This document shows, piece after piece, positions 1 to 6,683 of a DNA stretch of 37,451 bases. Under the pieces are notes generated by a model. That model saw only the letters and a program-made list of their open reading frames with translations, was not told where the DNA came from and did no database searches. The DNA comes from Hyphococcus sp. Its GTDB lineage: Bacteria; Pseudomonadota; Alphaproteobacteria; Caulobacterales; Parvularculaceae. The stretch spans positions 1-37,451 of the forward strand of contig JAJFFY010000049.1 of the NCBI GenBank assembly GCA_021776415.1, given 5' to 3'. The first letter of the stretch is position 1. Each line of letters begins with the position of its first letter. The translations under genes and the position numbers were made by a program.

Positions 1-1
1 T

Positions 2-424
2 TCAGGAGCCAAATCGCGGGTTGAGGCGGTCTGTGGCGGGGCCAAAGAGTTCGGCGCTAAGATTGCGAAATTGTTGCCAGTTTCGGCTCCGTTTCACTCA
101 TCACTGATGGCGCCGGCCGCTGCGCGCATGACCGACGCGCTGGGCCAGGCGACCATCAAGGCGCCGGTGACGACTCTGGTGGCGAATGTCACAGCCGGCG
201 AGGTGGTTCGCCCCGATGATATTCGCGATCTACTCGTCAAACAGGTCACCGGCCGCGTGCGCTGGACCCAAAGCGTCAGCTATATGATTGAGCAGGGCTG
301 CGATAATTTTATCGAGGTCGGTTCGGGCAAAGTGTTGTGCGGGTTAATCAGGCGCATCAATCGCGATGTCAAAACCCTCAATGTCGGCAAGCCTGGCGAT
401 GTTGAAGCATTTTCAAAACTCTAG
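2..424 (+). CDS. fabD: Malonyl-CoA:ACP transacylase, 3' end (partial)
   Basis: FabD moves the malonyl group from CoA to acyl carrier protein, the entry step of type II fatty acid synthesis in the cytoplasm. The reading frame is open from base 2, so the gene starts left of the window and about 140 C-terminal residues are visible. They include the family's PVSAPFHSSLM segment, which contains the catalytic His, and the C-terminal VGSGKVLCGLIRRI segment. The GHSxG nucleophile region lies outside the window. The gene leads a fab cluster on the same strand. Its TAG stop lies inside a CTAGAG that begins an 18-bp palindrome, so the end of the gene is repeat-derived or repeat-abutting. The identification is firm from the motifs and from fabG-acpP-fabF following. 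Confidence 0.93.
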   Translation, partial: SGAKSRVEAVCGGAKEFGAKIAKLLPVSAPFHSSLMAPAAARMTDALGQATIKAPVTTLVANVTAGEVVRPDDIRDLLVKQVTGRVRWTQSVSYMIEQGCDNFIEVGSGKVLCGLIRRINRDVKTLNVGKPGDVEAFSKL

Positions 425-462
425 AGTATCAGGTGATTAAGAGGAATCACCTGATACTCTAG
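421..462. repeat. Perfect 18-bp inverted repeat overlapping the fabD stop
   Basis: Bases 421-438 (CTAGAGTATCAGGTGATT) are exactly complementary to 445-462, with a 6-base loop AAGAGG. There is no T-run after the stem, so a plain intrinsic terminator is doubtful. The ATCAGGTGATT...AATCACCTGAT core with CTAG ends resembles intergenic palindromes I know from several alphaproteobacteria. It could act as a transcript-end or RNA-processing hairpin between fabD and fabG. Confidence 0.85.
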
Positions 463-474
463 ATTCTTTGTAGC

Positions 475-520
475 GCGCCGGATTGTGCGAAAAACCGGTT
501 TCCACTTTTTCGCCCGGCGC
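475..520. repeat. Second palindromic element with nested hairpin (AAACCGGTTTCCAC type)
   Basis: An outer stem pairs 475-481 (GCGCCGG) with 514-520 (CCGGCGC). An inner stem pairs 487-494 (GCGAAAAA) with 506-513 (TTTTTCGC) around a CCGGTTTCCAC loop. The AAACCGGTTTCCACTTTT core is one I recognise as a recurrent alphaproteobacterial intergenic repeat. It sits directly after the 421-462 palindrome and fills most of the fabD-fabG gap, leaving about 30 bases before fabG. Confidence 0.75.
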
Positions 521-552
521 TATAGTCAAAACACCCAAAGAAAGAGACGTGA

Positions 553-1290
553 ATGTTTGATTTAACAGGAAAACGCGCATTGGTGACCGGTGCGAGCGGG
601 GGCATTGGCGGGGCTATCGCGAAGGCGCTGCATGACCAGGGCGCCAGCGTCGCCATTTCGGGAACGCGGGCTGAAAAGCTGGAAGCTTTGGCGAGTGAGT
701 TGAAAGACCGCGTCTATGTTACGCCGTGCAACCTGTCGGATCTGGATGCGGTTGATGCGCTCGCCAAGCAGGCGAGCGAGGCAATGGGCGGGCTTGATAT
801 TCTCGTCGCAAACGCCGGCGTCACCCGCGATACGCTGATGATGATGATGAAACCGGACAAGTGGGACGAGGTCATCAAGATCAATCTCACTGCCTATTTC
901 CGGCTAACAAAAGCGGTGCTGCGCGGCATGACCAAACAACGCTTTGGGCGCATTATTGGCATCACTTCAGTTGTTGGCGTTACCGGCAATGCCGGGCAAG
1001 CAAACTACGCAGCATCGAAAGCCGGCATGATCGGTATGACCAAGTCACTGGCGCAGGAAGTGGCGCGCCGTAACGTCACGGTGAACTGTATTGCACCCGG
1101 CTTTATTGAGACTGCCATGACCGAGGCGCTCAACGAGCAACAATGCGAAGCGATTTTAGGAAAAATTCCCGCCGGGGCCATGGGGAAAGCCGACGATATT
1201 GCCGCCGCCACAGTCTATCTGGCCTCTGATGAGGCCAATTACATGACCGGCCAGACGTTACATGTGAACGGCGGTATGGCAATGATATGA
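553..1290 (+). CDS. fabG: 3-oxoacyl-ACP reductase
   Basis: FabG is the NADPH-dependent beta-ketoacyl-ACP reductase of type II fatty acid synthesis. The 245-residue protein is a classical short-chain dehydrogenase: TGASGGIG cofactor motif at about residues 12-19, NAGVTRD near residue 90, catalytic Ser139, Tyr152 and Lys156 (YAASK), and the C-terminal MTGQTLHVNGGMAMI typical of FabG. Length and motif spacing match E. coli FabG. The ATG at 553 follows a purine-rich AAAGAGACG. Its place between fabD and acpP makes the FabG assignment more secure than a generic SDR call. Confidence 0.97.
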   Translation: MFDLTGKRALVTGASGGIGGAIAKALHDQGASVAISGTRAEKLEALASELKDRVYVTPCNLSDLDAVDALAKQASEAMGGLDILVANAGVTRDTLMMMMKPDKWDEVIKINLTAYFRLTKAVLRGMTKQRFGRIIGITSVVGVTGNAGQANYAASKAGMIGMTKSLAQEVARRNVTVNCIAPGFIETAMTEALNEQQCEAILGKIPAGAMGKADDIAAATVYLASDEANYMTGQTLHVNGGMAMI

Positions 1291-1428
1291 CGGGCCGCGT
1301 ATAGGGGGCCGACCCTTTTGGCGTTGCAACCACGGGCAATTTGCCGTAATTCGCCGAAAACCATGCTTTACCGGCTTATCGGGCTGGTCGCCGCAGTATT
1401 CTAAAATAGACGATTTAAGGAGCCTTGG

Positions 1429-1665
1429 ATGTCTGATCTTGCTGAACGCGTTAAGAAAATTGTCGTTGAACATCTCGATGCCGATCCGGCAAAAGTTGAG
1501 CCGAAAGCGAGCTTTATCGACGATCTTGGCGCCGATAGCCTGGATATCGTCGAGCTTGTTATGGCGTTCGAGGAAGAGTTTGACGTTGAAATTCCAGATG
1601 ATGCGGCTGAAACCATTCAGTCTGTCGGGGACGCGATCAAGTTCATTGAAGAACAAAAAAAGTAG
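1429..1665 (+). CDS. acpP: Acyl carrier protein
   Basis: This small acidic cytoplasmic protein of 78 residues carries growing acyl chains on a phosphopantetheine arm. The attachment site is Ser37 in the DDLGADSLD motif, and the rest ([21 protein letters not shown]) is canonical ACP helix II-III sequence. A good ribosome-binding site, TAAGGAG, lies about 8 bases before the ATG. It is 138 bases downstream of fabG and 132 bases upstream of the fabF start, consistent with a gene that is also expressed or processed separately. Confidence 0.98.
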   Translation: MSDLAERVKKIVVEHLDADPAKVEPKASFIDDLGADSLDIVELVMAFEEEFDVEIPDDAAETIQSVGDAIKFIEEQKK

Positions 1666-1745
1666 CCGGTATTTGCGAATTGGCGTCGCTCCGCATCGCG
1701 GGGTGGGCCTGTCTTTCGCCGGCGATAGTTTCTAGCAGCATGATG

Positions 1746-1774
1746 TTCGCCCCCCGCATCGCGCGAGGGGCGAA
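1746..1774 (+). other. GC-rich hairpin between acpP and fabF
   Basis: TTCGCCCC (1746-1753) can pair with GGGGCGAA (1767-1774) across a 13-base loop. No T-run follows; the fabF ribosome-binding site TGGAGG begins 10 bases later. It may stabilise the acpP 3' end or attenuate read-through into fabF, which would fit the usual excess of ACP over KAS II. That role is inference. Confidence 0.4.
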
Positions 1775-1797
1775 ATGCGTCTTTGGAGGCTGATTAT

Positions 1798-3084
1798 ATG
1801 CGGCGTGTAGTTGTCACGGGAATGGGCATTGTGTCGCCGCTGGGCTTCGGTACTGAAGCGGTGTGGCGGCGGTTGATCGACGGTCAGTCCGGCGCCGGGC
1901 GGATTGAAAAATTCGACACCTCACAAATGGCCTGCCAAATTGCAGCGGAAGTGCCGCTTGCCAATGGATATGGCGGCGGCGCGGCGGCGGGTGATGCGGC
2001 GTTCAACGCCGACGACTGGGTCGAGCCGCGCGAGCAACGACGGATGGGCGATTTTATCGTCTACGGCATCGCTGCCGCGCAGATGGCCTTCGAGGATTCC
2101 GGCCTCGATATCAAAACCGACGAACAGCGCGAACGCATCGGCGTCATGACTGGCTCCGGCATTGGCGGGCTGCAAGGCATTGAAAAAGAAGTCCTCGTTC
2201 TCAACGAGAAAGGACCGCGCCGGGTCTCGCCATTTTTTATTACCGGCAATTTGATCAACCTCGTCTCCGGCCAGATTTCTATTCGCCTCGGCCTTAAAGG
2301 GCCCAATCATGCGGTGGTCACGGCGTGCTCTTCGGGCGCCCATGCGATTGGCGATGCTGCGCGGATGATTGCGTTTGACGACGCCGATGTAATGCTTGCC
2401 GGCGGCGCCGAGGCGACGGTTTGCCCGATTGGCATTACCGGCTTTACCGCGTGCCGGGCGCTCACAACACATTTTAACGACACGCCGGAAAAGGCGTCGC
2501 GTCCCTATGACAAAGATCGCGACGGTTTTTTAATGGGCGAAGGGTCGGGCTTTATCGTGCTTGAAGAATTCGAACACGCTAAGGCGCGCGGCGCAAAAAT
2601 TTATGGCGAGGTGGTCGGCTACGGCCTGTCAGGCGACGCCTATCATATTACCGCGCCAGCCGATGACGGTGATGGCGGGTTTCGCTCCATGCGCATGGCG
2701 TTGAAGCGCGCCGGTCTTGAGCCGAAGGATATTGATTACGTCAACGCCCACGGCACATCGACGCCGCGCGGCGACGAGATTGAACTTGGCGCGGTGGAAC
2801 GACTTTTCGGCGATGCGGCTGAGGGGATAGTAATGTCCTCGACGAAATCCTCCATTGGACACCTTCTCGGCGCCGCCGGTGCGGTGGAGGCGATTTTCTG
2901 CCTATTGGCGATACGCGACGGCGTTGCGCCGCCGACCATCAATCTCGACAATCCGTCCGTTGAATCCCCGATAAATCTTGCCGCGCATAAGGCTGTGGAA
3001 AAGCAGATTAACGTAGTGCTTTCAAATTCCTTTGGTTTTGGCGGCACCAACGCATCTCTGGTGATGCGCCGGATAGACGGGTAA
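1798..3084 (+). CDS. fabF: 3-oxoacyl-ACP synthase II
   Basis: KAS II condenses malonyl-ACP with acyl-ACP in chain elongation. The Cys-His-His triad is visible: Cys177 in VVTACSSGAHAIGDA, His in NAHGTSTPRGD, and His in KSSIGHLLGAAGA, followed by NSFGFGGTNASL near the end. I place the start at the ATG at 1798 (MRRVVVTGMG, 428 aa) because TGGAGG lies 8 bases upstream. An in-frame TTG at 1783 would add five residues but lies at that Shine-Dalgarno sequence. A Gly/Ala-rich insert around residues 55-75 lengthens the protein slightly over E. coli FabF. The gene ends 44 bases before mltG, suggesting co-transcription. Confidence 0.97.
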   Translation: MRRVVVTGMGIVSPLGFGTEAVWRRLIDGQSGAGRIEKFDTSQMACQIAAEVPLANGYGGGAAAGDAAFNADDWVEPREQRRMGDFIVYGIAAAQMAFEDSGLDIKTDEQRERIGVMTGSGIGGLQGIEKEVLVLNEKGPRRVSPFFITGNLINLVSGQISIRLGLKGPNHAVVTACSSGAHAIGDAARMIAFDDADVMLAGGAEATVCPIGITGFTACRALTTHFNDTPEKASRPYDKDRDGFLMGEGSGFIVLEEFEHAKARGAKIYGEVVGYGLSGDAYHITAPADDGDGGFRSMRMALKRAGLEPKDIDYVNAHGTSTPRGDEIELGAVERLFGDAAEGIVMSSTKSSIGHLLGAAGAVEAIFCLLAIRDGVAPPTINLDNPSVESPINLAAHKAVEKQINVVLSNSFGFGGTNASLVMRRIDG

Positions 3085-3128
3085 GCTGTTTGCCGAGCGA
3101 GGGTCCTCGCAAACCGGCTGGAGGCGAG

Positions 3129-4166
3129 ATGCGGGCGAAAGACGATTTAAACGAAACGGCGGAGCGGCGGCGCGGCGGTGTCCGCTCGTTTTTGTTGTTG
3201 ATGACAGGACTTGGTGTTTTGGCGACCGCCGTGCTCGGTGTCGGCGGATATCTTGCCTATCGCGAAGCCAAAAGTCCGGGGCCAGCGGGCACGGCGACGA
3301 TTGTGCTTTTAGAACCCGGCAGTGCGGTATCGACCATCGCCTACAAGCTTCAAGATTCCGGCGTTATTCGCAATGCCGAATTTTTTACTGCCGTGGTGCG
3401 TGTGCGCAGAGCGCAAAGCGGTCTGAAAGCTGGCGAATATGAAGTCCCCGCGCGTGCGAGCCTGATGGATATCATCGACCTTCTGGTCGAAGGCAAAAGC
3501 ATTCTGCATTTGTTTACTGCCCCGGAAGGGCTGACGACGGCGCAAATTTTGAGGTTGATTGAAGCGGACCAGACGCTCGTCACCGAAATCACGCTTGAGC
3601 CGCCGGAAGGTGAATTGCTGCCCGAGACTTATGCGTTCACGCGCGGCGAGACCCGTGATGAAATCATCCGCCGGATGATGAAATCACAAGATGCGTTGAT
3701 CGATGAGATCTGGGATGGGCGGGCGATGGAATTGCCGTTTTCAACGCCGGCCGAGGCGATTATTCTGGCGTCGATCGTTGAAAAAGAAACCGGCATAGCC
3801 GATGAGCGCACGCGCATTGCGGCGGTCTTTGTCAATCGTCTGAAGCGCAATATGCGCCTTGAGTCTGATCCGACGATTATCTATGGGCTGACAAAGGGCG
3901 AGCCGCTGGGCAGGGGATTGCGCCAAAGCGAGCTGCGCGGGCATACGCCCTACAACACCTATGTCATAAGAGGGCTTCCGCCGACGCCGATCGGCAATCC
4001 CGGCCGTGCAGCAATTGAAGCGGTTTTGCATCCCGCAGAGACCGATGAATTGTTCTTTGTCGCTGACGGTTCCGGCGGGCATGTGTTCTCGTCAACCAAT
4101 CGCGAGCATGAACGCAACGTCGCACAGTGGCGACGCGTCGAGCGTGAACGACGCCAGGGCGGATAA
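3129..4166 (+). CDS. mltG: Endolytic murein transglycosylase
   Basis: MltG (YceG family) is an inner-membrane enzyme that cleaves nascent peptidoglycan strands and is thought to set their length. There is one transmembrane helix at about residues 20-44, then a periplasmic domain. The catalytic signature ASIVEKETG places the key Glu at residue 218, and LPETYAF, LESDPTIIYG and NTYVIRGLPPTPIGNPG are further family segments. The ATG at 3129 (345 aa) has GGAGG just upstream. A TTG at 3090 would add 13 residues without a clear ribosome-binding site. fabF-mltG adjacency is frequent in proteobacteria. Confidence 0.94.
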   Translation: MRAKDDLNETAERRRGGVRSFLLLMTGLGVLATAVLGVGGYLAYREAKSPGPAGTATIVLLEPGSAVSTIAYKLQDSGVIRNAEFFTAVVRVRRAQSGLKAGEYEVPARASLMDIIDLLVEGKSILHLFTAPEGLTTAQILRLIEADQTLVTEITLEPPEGELLPETYAFTRGETRDEIIRRMMKSQDALIDEIWDGRAMELPFSTPAEAIILASIVEKETGIADERTRIAAVFVNRLKRNMRLESDPTIIYGLTKGEPLGRGLRQSELRGHTPYNTYVIRGLPPTPIGNPGRAAIEAVLHPAETDELFFVADGSGGHVFSSTNREHERNVAQWRRVERERRQGG

Positions 4167-4175
4167 GGGCGGCTA

Positions 4176-5066
4176 GTGGCTTTTTCGATTTCTTCGATGA
4201 CGGGATTTGCGCGTCTTGACGGCGCGCATGAGCAATGGCGTTGGACTTGGGAGGTCAAAAGCGTCAATGGCCGCGGTCTCGAAATGAGGGTGCGACTGCC
4301 GCAAGGGTTTGACGATGTTGAACCTGAGCTGCGTAGTCTCACACGCGCACGCCTCAACCGCGGCTCGGTCAATATCAACCTGATGCTGCAATCGGAATCG
4401 ACCGATGCGCGCTATCGCATAAACCAGGTCGCGCTCGATGATGTGCTATCGATGATCAAGCAAATCAGCGCGGATGTTAAATGCGACCCGCCTCGCGCCG
4501 AGGCCATTCTCGCTTTGCGCGGTGTTATCGAGCCGGCTGACGAAGCGCAGAGCGAAACGGCGCGCAAGGAGCTTATCAAGGCGCTGCTGGCTAGTTTTCA
4601 AAAGGCGGTGGATGGTCTTGTTGCGGCGCGCGCCAGCGAAGGCGCGGCTATGGGCGCGGTGTTGTCGGGGCTGCTTGATGAGGTCGAGCGTTTGACCAAG
4701 GCCGCCGCCGCGCTAGGCGCCGCAGCACCTGAAGCTTTGCGGTCAAAGCTCCACGCGCAAATCAGTGAGCTGCTCGCCGGATCGCAAATCCCCGAAGATC
4801 GCCTGGCGCAGGAAGCCGCGCTGCTCGCCGTCAAAGCCGATATTCGAGAGGAGCTCGACCGGCTGCATTCTCACATTGCCGCCGGTCGGACATTGCTTGG
4901 CGAGCGCGGGGCTGTTGGCCGCCAGCTTGATTTCCTGACCCAGGAGTTTAATCGTGAGGCGAACACCCTGTGCTCTAAGGCGCATGATATGGCGCTGAAA
5001 CGCATTGGCCTCGACCTCAAGAAAACCATCGATCAACTCCGTGAACAGGTGCAGAATATTGAATAG
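4176..5066 (+). CDS. yicC: YicC family endoribonuclease
   Basis: This 296-residue protein of the YicC/YloC family is described as a stress-linked endoribonuclease. It shows the N-terminal SMTGFAR segment, an internal VKSVNGRGLEMRVRLP strand region, and the very conserved C-terminal QLDFLTQEFNREANTLCSKA. It starts with GTG at 4176, nine bases after the mltG stop, and ends nine bases before gmk. The yicC-gmk pairing is conserved in many bacteria. The middle section is Ala/Glu-rich and probably helical. The family assignment is secure; the substrate cannot be read from sequence. Confidence 0.93.
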   Translation: MAFSISSMTGFARLDGAHEQWRWTWEVKSVNGRGLEMRVRLPQGFDDVEPELRSLTRARLNRGSVNINLMLQSESTDARYRINQVALDDVLSMIKQISADVKCDPPRAEAILALRGVIEPADEAQSETARKELIKALLASFQKAVDGLVAARASEGAAMGAVLSGLLDEVERLTKAAAALGAAAPEALRSKLHAQISELLAGSQIPEDRLAQEAALLAVKADIREELDRLHSHIAAGRTLLGERGAVGRQLDFLTQEFNREANTLCSKAHDMALKRIGLDLKKTIDQLREQVQNIE

Positions 5067-5075
5067 AGAAATGCG

Positions 5076-5720
5076 ATGATTGGCGGCGATCTGAAAGTTG
5101 CCCGCAGGGGCCTGATGTTTATTTTGTCGAGCCCGTCCGGCGCCGGCAAGACAACGCTGGCTGGCCGCATCCTTGAAAAAGAAGACCAGATGGTGCTGTC
5201 GGTATCGGTGACCACGCGCGAGCGGCGGGCGGGGGAAGTTCACGGCAAGGATTATTTTTTCGTGTCGGAAGAGGAATTCTTCCGCATGCGCGACAATAGC
5301 GAATTGCTGGAATGGGCGAATGTTTTTGGCAATCATTATGGAACGCCGCGCTCACTCGTGGAAGAAACGCTGCGTCAGGGCAAGGACGTTTTATTCGATA
5401 TCGATTGGCAGGGCGCGCAGCAGCTTGATGAGGTTGCCGGCGAAGATGTTGTAAAAGTCTTCATTCTGCCGCCATCGCGGGAAGAGCTGGAAGCGCGGCT
5501 GCGCAGGCGTGCGCAGGATTCAGAAGAGGTTGTGCAAAAGCGCATGGCGAAAGCCGATGCGGAGATGTCGCATTGGGCGGAGTATGATTACGTCATCGTC
5601 AACTATCAGCTCGATGAATCCGAGGAGCTGTTGCGGTCAATTCTTTTCGGCGAGCGTTTGAAACGCCGCCGGCAAATCGGCCTAGCCTCGATTGTCAAAG
5701 AGATGACCGGCGACGGTTAA
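5076..5720 (+). CDS. gmk: Guanylate kinase
   Basis: Gmk phosphorylates GMP to GDP with ATP in the cytoplasm. The P-loop SSPSGAGKTT is at residues 18-27. The GMP-binding segment follows (SVSVTTRERRAGEVHGKDYFF), then DIDWQGAQQL and the lid region RLRRRAQDSEEVVQKRM. Its 214 residues match the family. The ATG at 5076 is chosen because the ATG at 5071 is in another frame and stops at once. It is the last gene of the plus-strand operon, and an intrinsic terminator overlaps its stop codon. Confidence 0.97.
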   Translation: MIGGDLKVARRGLMFILSSPSGAGKTTLAGRILEKEDQMVLSVSVTTRERRAGEVHGKDYFFVSEEEFFRMRDNSELLEWANVFGNHYGTPRSLVEETLRQGKDVLFDIDWQGAQQLDEVAGEDVVKVFILPPSREELEARLRRRAQDSEEVVQKRMAKADAEMSHWAEYDYVIVNYQLDESEELLRSILFGERLKRRRQIGLASIVKEMTGDG

Positions 5721-5734
5721 GCCGCCGGTTTTTT
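5706..5734 (+). terminator. Intrinsic terminator after gmk
   Basis: ACCGGCG (5706-5712) pairs exactly with CGCCGGT (5723-5729), and six T bases run through 5729-5734. The stem includes the last codons and stop of gmk. It most likely ends the fabD-to-gmk transcript. Confidence 0.8.
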
Positions 5735-5780
5735 GTGCCGCTTAGTATTTAGAATATTGTACCGACCAAGGAGTGGCCAA

Positions 5781-5890
5781 TCCTTCGCGACGCCGTTCTT
5801 CGAACAGCTCCTCAGGATGAGGTTGCTATAGTTGAAAAAGATAAAAACCTCATCCTGAGGAGCGAACCGATAGGTTCGCGTCGCGAAGGA
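5781..5890. repeat. Dispersed palindromic repeat, copy 1 (CCTCATCCTGAGGAGC type)
   Basis: The 110-base element has outer arms TCCTTCGCGACGC (5781-5793) and GCGTCGCGAAGGA (5878-5890), and perfect 18-bp inner arms 5807-5824 and 5846-5863 around a 21-base loop. Between outer and inner arms each side has its own small hairpin: GTTCTTCGAAC on the left, GAACCGATAGGTTC on the right. A second copy lies at 23418-23530. The sequence is of a type widespread between alphaproteobacterial genes. It lies between gmk and greA, which converge. Confidence 0.85.
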
Positions 5891-5928
5891 CGAGGTGTGT
5901 TGTGATTTATAGTATGGTCAAGATGCGC

Positions 5929-6402
5929 TTAGCGGAAGACTACTTTCGCGATCTCAAATGTCCGCGCGCCGCCGGGTGCGACGACTTCCACGCTTTCGCC
6001 TTTGGCTTTACCGATGACGGCTCTGGCGATCGGCGAGGAGACTGAAATTTTCCGCTCTTTTACATCGGCCTCAAGATCACCGACGATCTGCCAGACTTTT
6101 TTGTCGTCGGTGTCTTCATCGATCAGCGTGACCGTGGCGCCAAACTTGACGGTGTTTCCCGTAAGCTTCGTTACATCGATAACTTCGGCGCGCGTGAATT
6201 TGTCTTCGAGATCGAGGATCTGACCTTCAATCCAGCCCTGACGGTCTTTTGCCGTATGATATTCTGCGTTCTCGGACAGATCGCCATGGGCGCGCGCTTC
6301 GGCGATCGCCTGGATGATGGCGGGCCGCTCTTCGTTTTTGAGTTTTTTCAGATCCGATTCCAGCTGTTTATAACCGTCTATCGTCATCGGGAACTTATCC
6401 AT
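5929..6402 (-). CDS. greA: Transcription elongation factor GreA
   Basis: GreA enters the secondary channel of RNA polymerase and stimulates cleavage of backtracked RNA. The 157-residue protein has the N-terminal coiled coil with the family signature ([32 protein letters not shown]) including the acidic D-x-S-E-N-A-E-Y tip. The C-terminal FKBP-like domain ends in [17 protein letters not shown]. The start is the ATG at 6402. It is downstream of carB on the same strand, but a minus-strand terminator lies between, so it probably has its own promoter in the tandem-repeat region. Confidence 0.97.
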   Translation of the reverse strand: MDKFPMTIDGYKQLESDLKKLKNEERPAIIQAIAEARAHGDLSENAEYHTAKDRQGWIEGQILDLEDKFTRAEVIDVTKLTGNTVKFGATVTLIDEDTDDKKVWQIVGDLEADVKERKISVSSPIARAVIGKAKGESVEVVAPGGARTFEIAKVVFR

Positions 6403-6431
6403 GTCGTGCGCTTTCTATTCTGTCCGTGCCT

Positions 6432-6473
6432 TGCGTCTGAAATAAGGCGCCTGAAATTTGGCGCCCGAAATTT
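6432..6473. repeat. Three tandem 14-bp units upstream of greA
   Basis: On the plus strand the units are TGCGTCTGAAATAA, GGCGCCTGAAATTT and GGCGCCCGAAATTT, directly abutting. The last two differ at one base. They lie 30-71 bases upstream of the greA start, inside its likely promoter or leader. They could be a protein-binding array or simply slippage. Confidence 0.65.
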
Positions 6474-6478
6474 GAATG

Positions 6479-6519
6479 AAAAAAATAGCGCGGCCGGGCG
6501 GGCTAGCCGCGGCCGTCGC
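6479..6519 (-). terminator. Intrinsic terminator downstream of carB
   Basis: Read on the minus strand, CGGCCG (6515-6510) pairs with CGGCCG (6496-6491). A further GCG/CGC pair lies outside with one bulged base, and after two bases there is a run of seven T (6485-6479). It is about 165 bases past the carB stop and before greA, so it would separate the two transcripts. Confidence 0.65.
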
Positions 6520-6580
6520 TTCAAGCAGTGATTATAATAATGCCGGACAACATCATTTTCAAGACCGGAGCGTGAAGTTT

Positions 6581-6617
6581 TGCTGTTTTAGAGCCGTAAA
6601 GTTCTTTGAAAACAGCA
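6581..6617. other. Stem-loop in the carB-greA gap
   Basis: TGCTGTTTT (6581-6589) is exactly complementary to AAAACAGCA (6609-6617), with a 19-base loop. It lies in the carB 3' untranslated region. I see no known motif in it, and its role is unknown. Confidence 0.4.
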
Positions 6618-6683
6618 TATTAAGGCCTGTATTGGCGGTGGCTAGCCAGATCGGCAACGCCCGCTGGCGCGTCGCTCGGCGCT

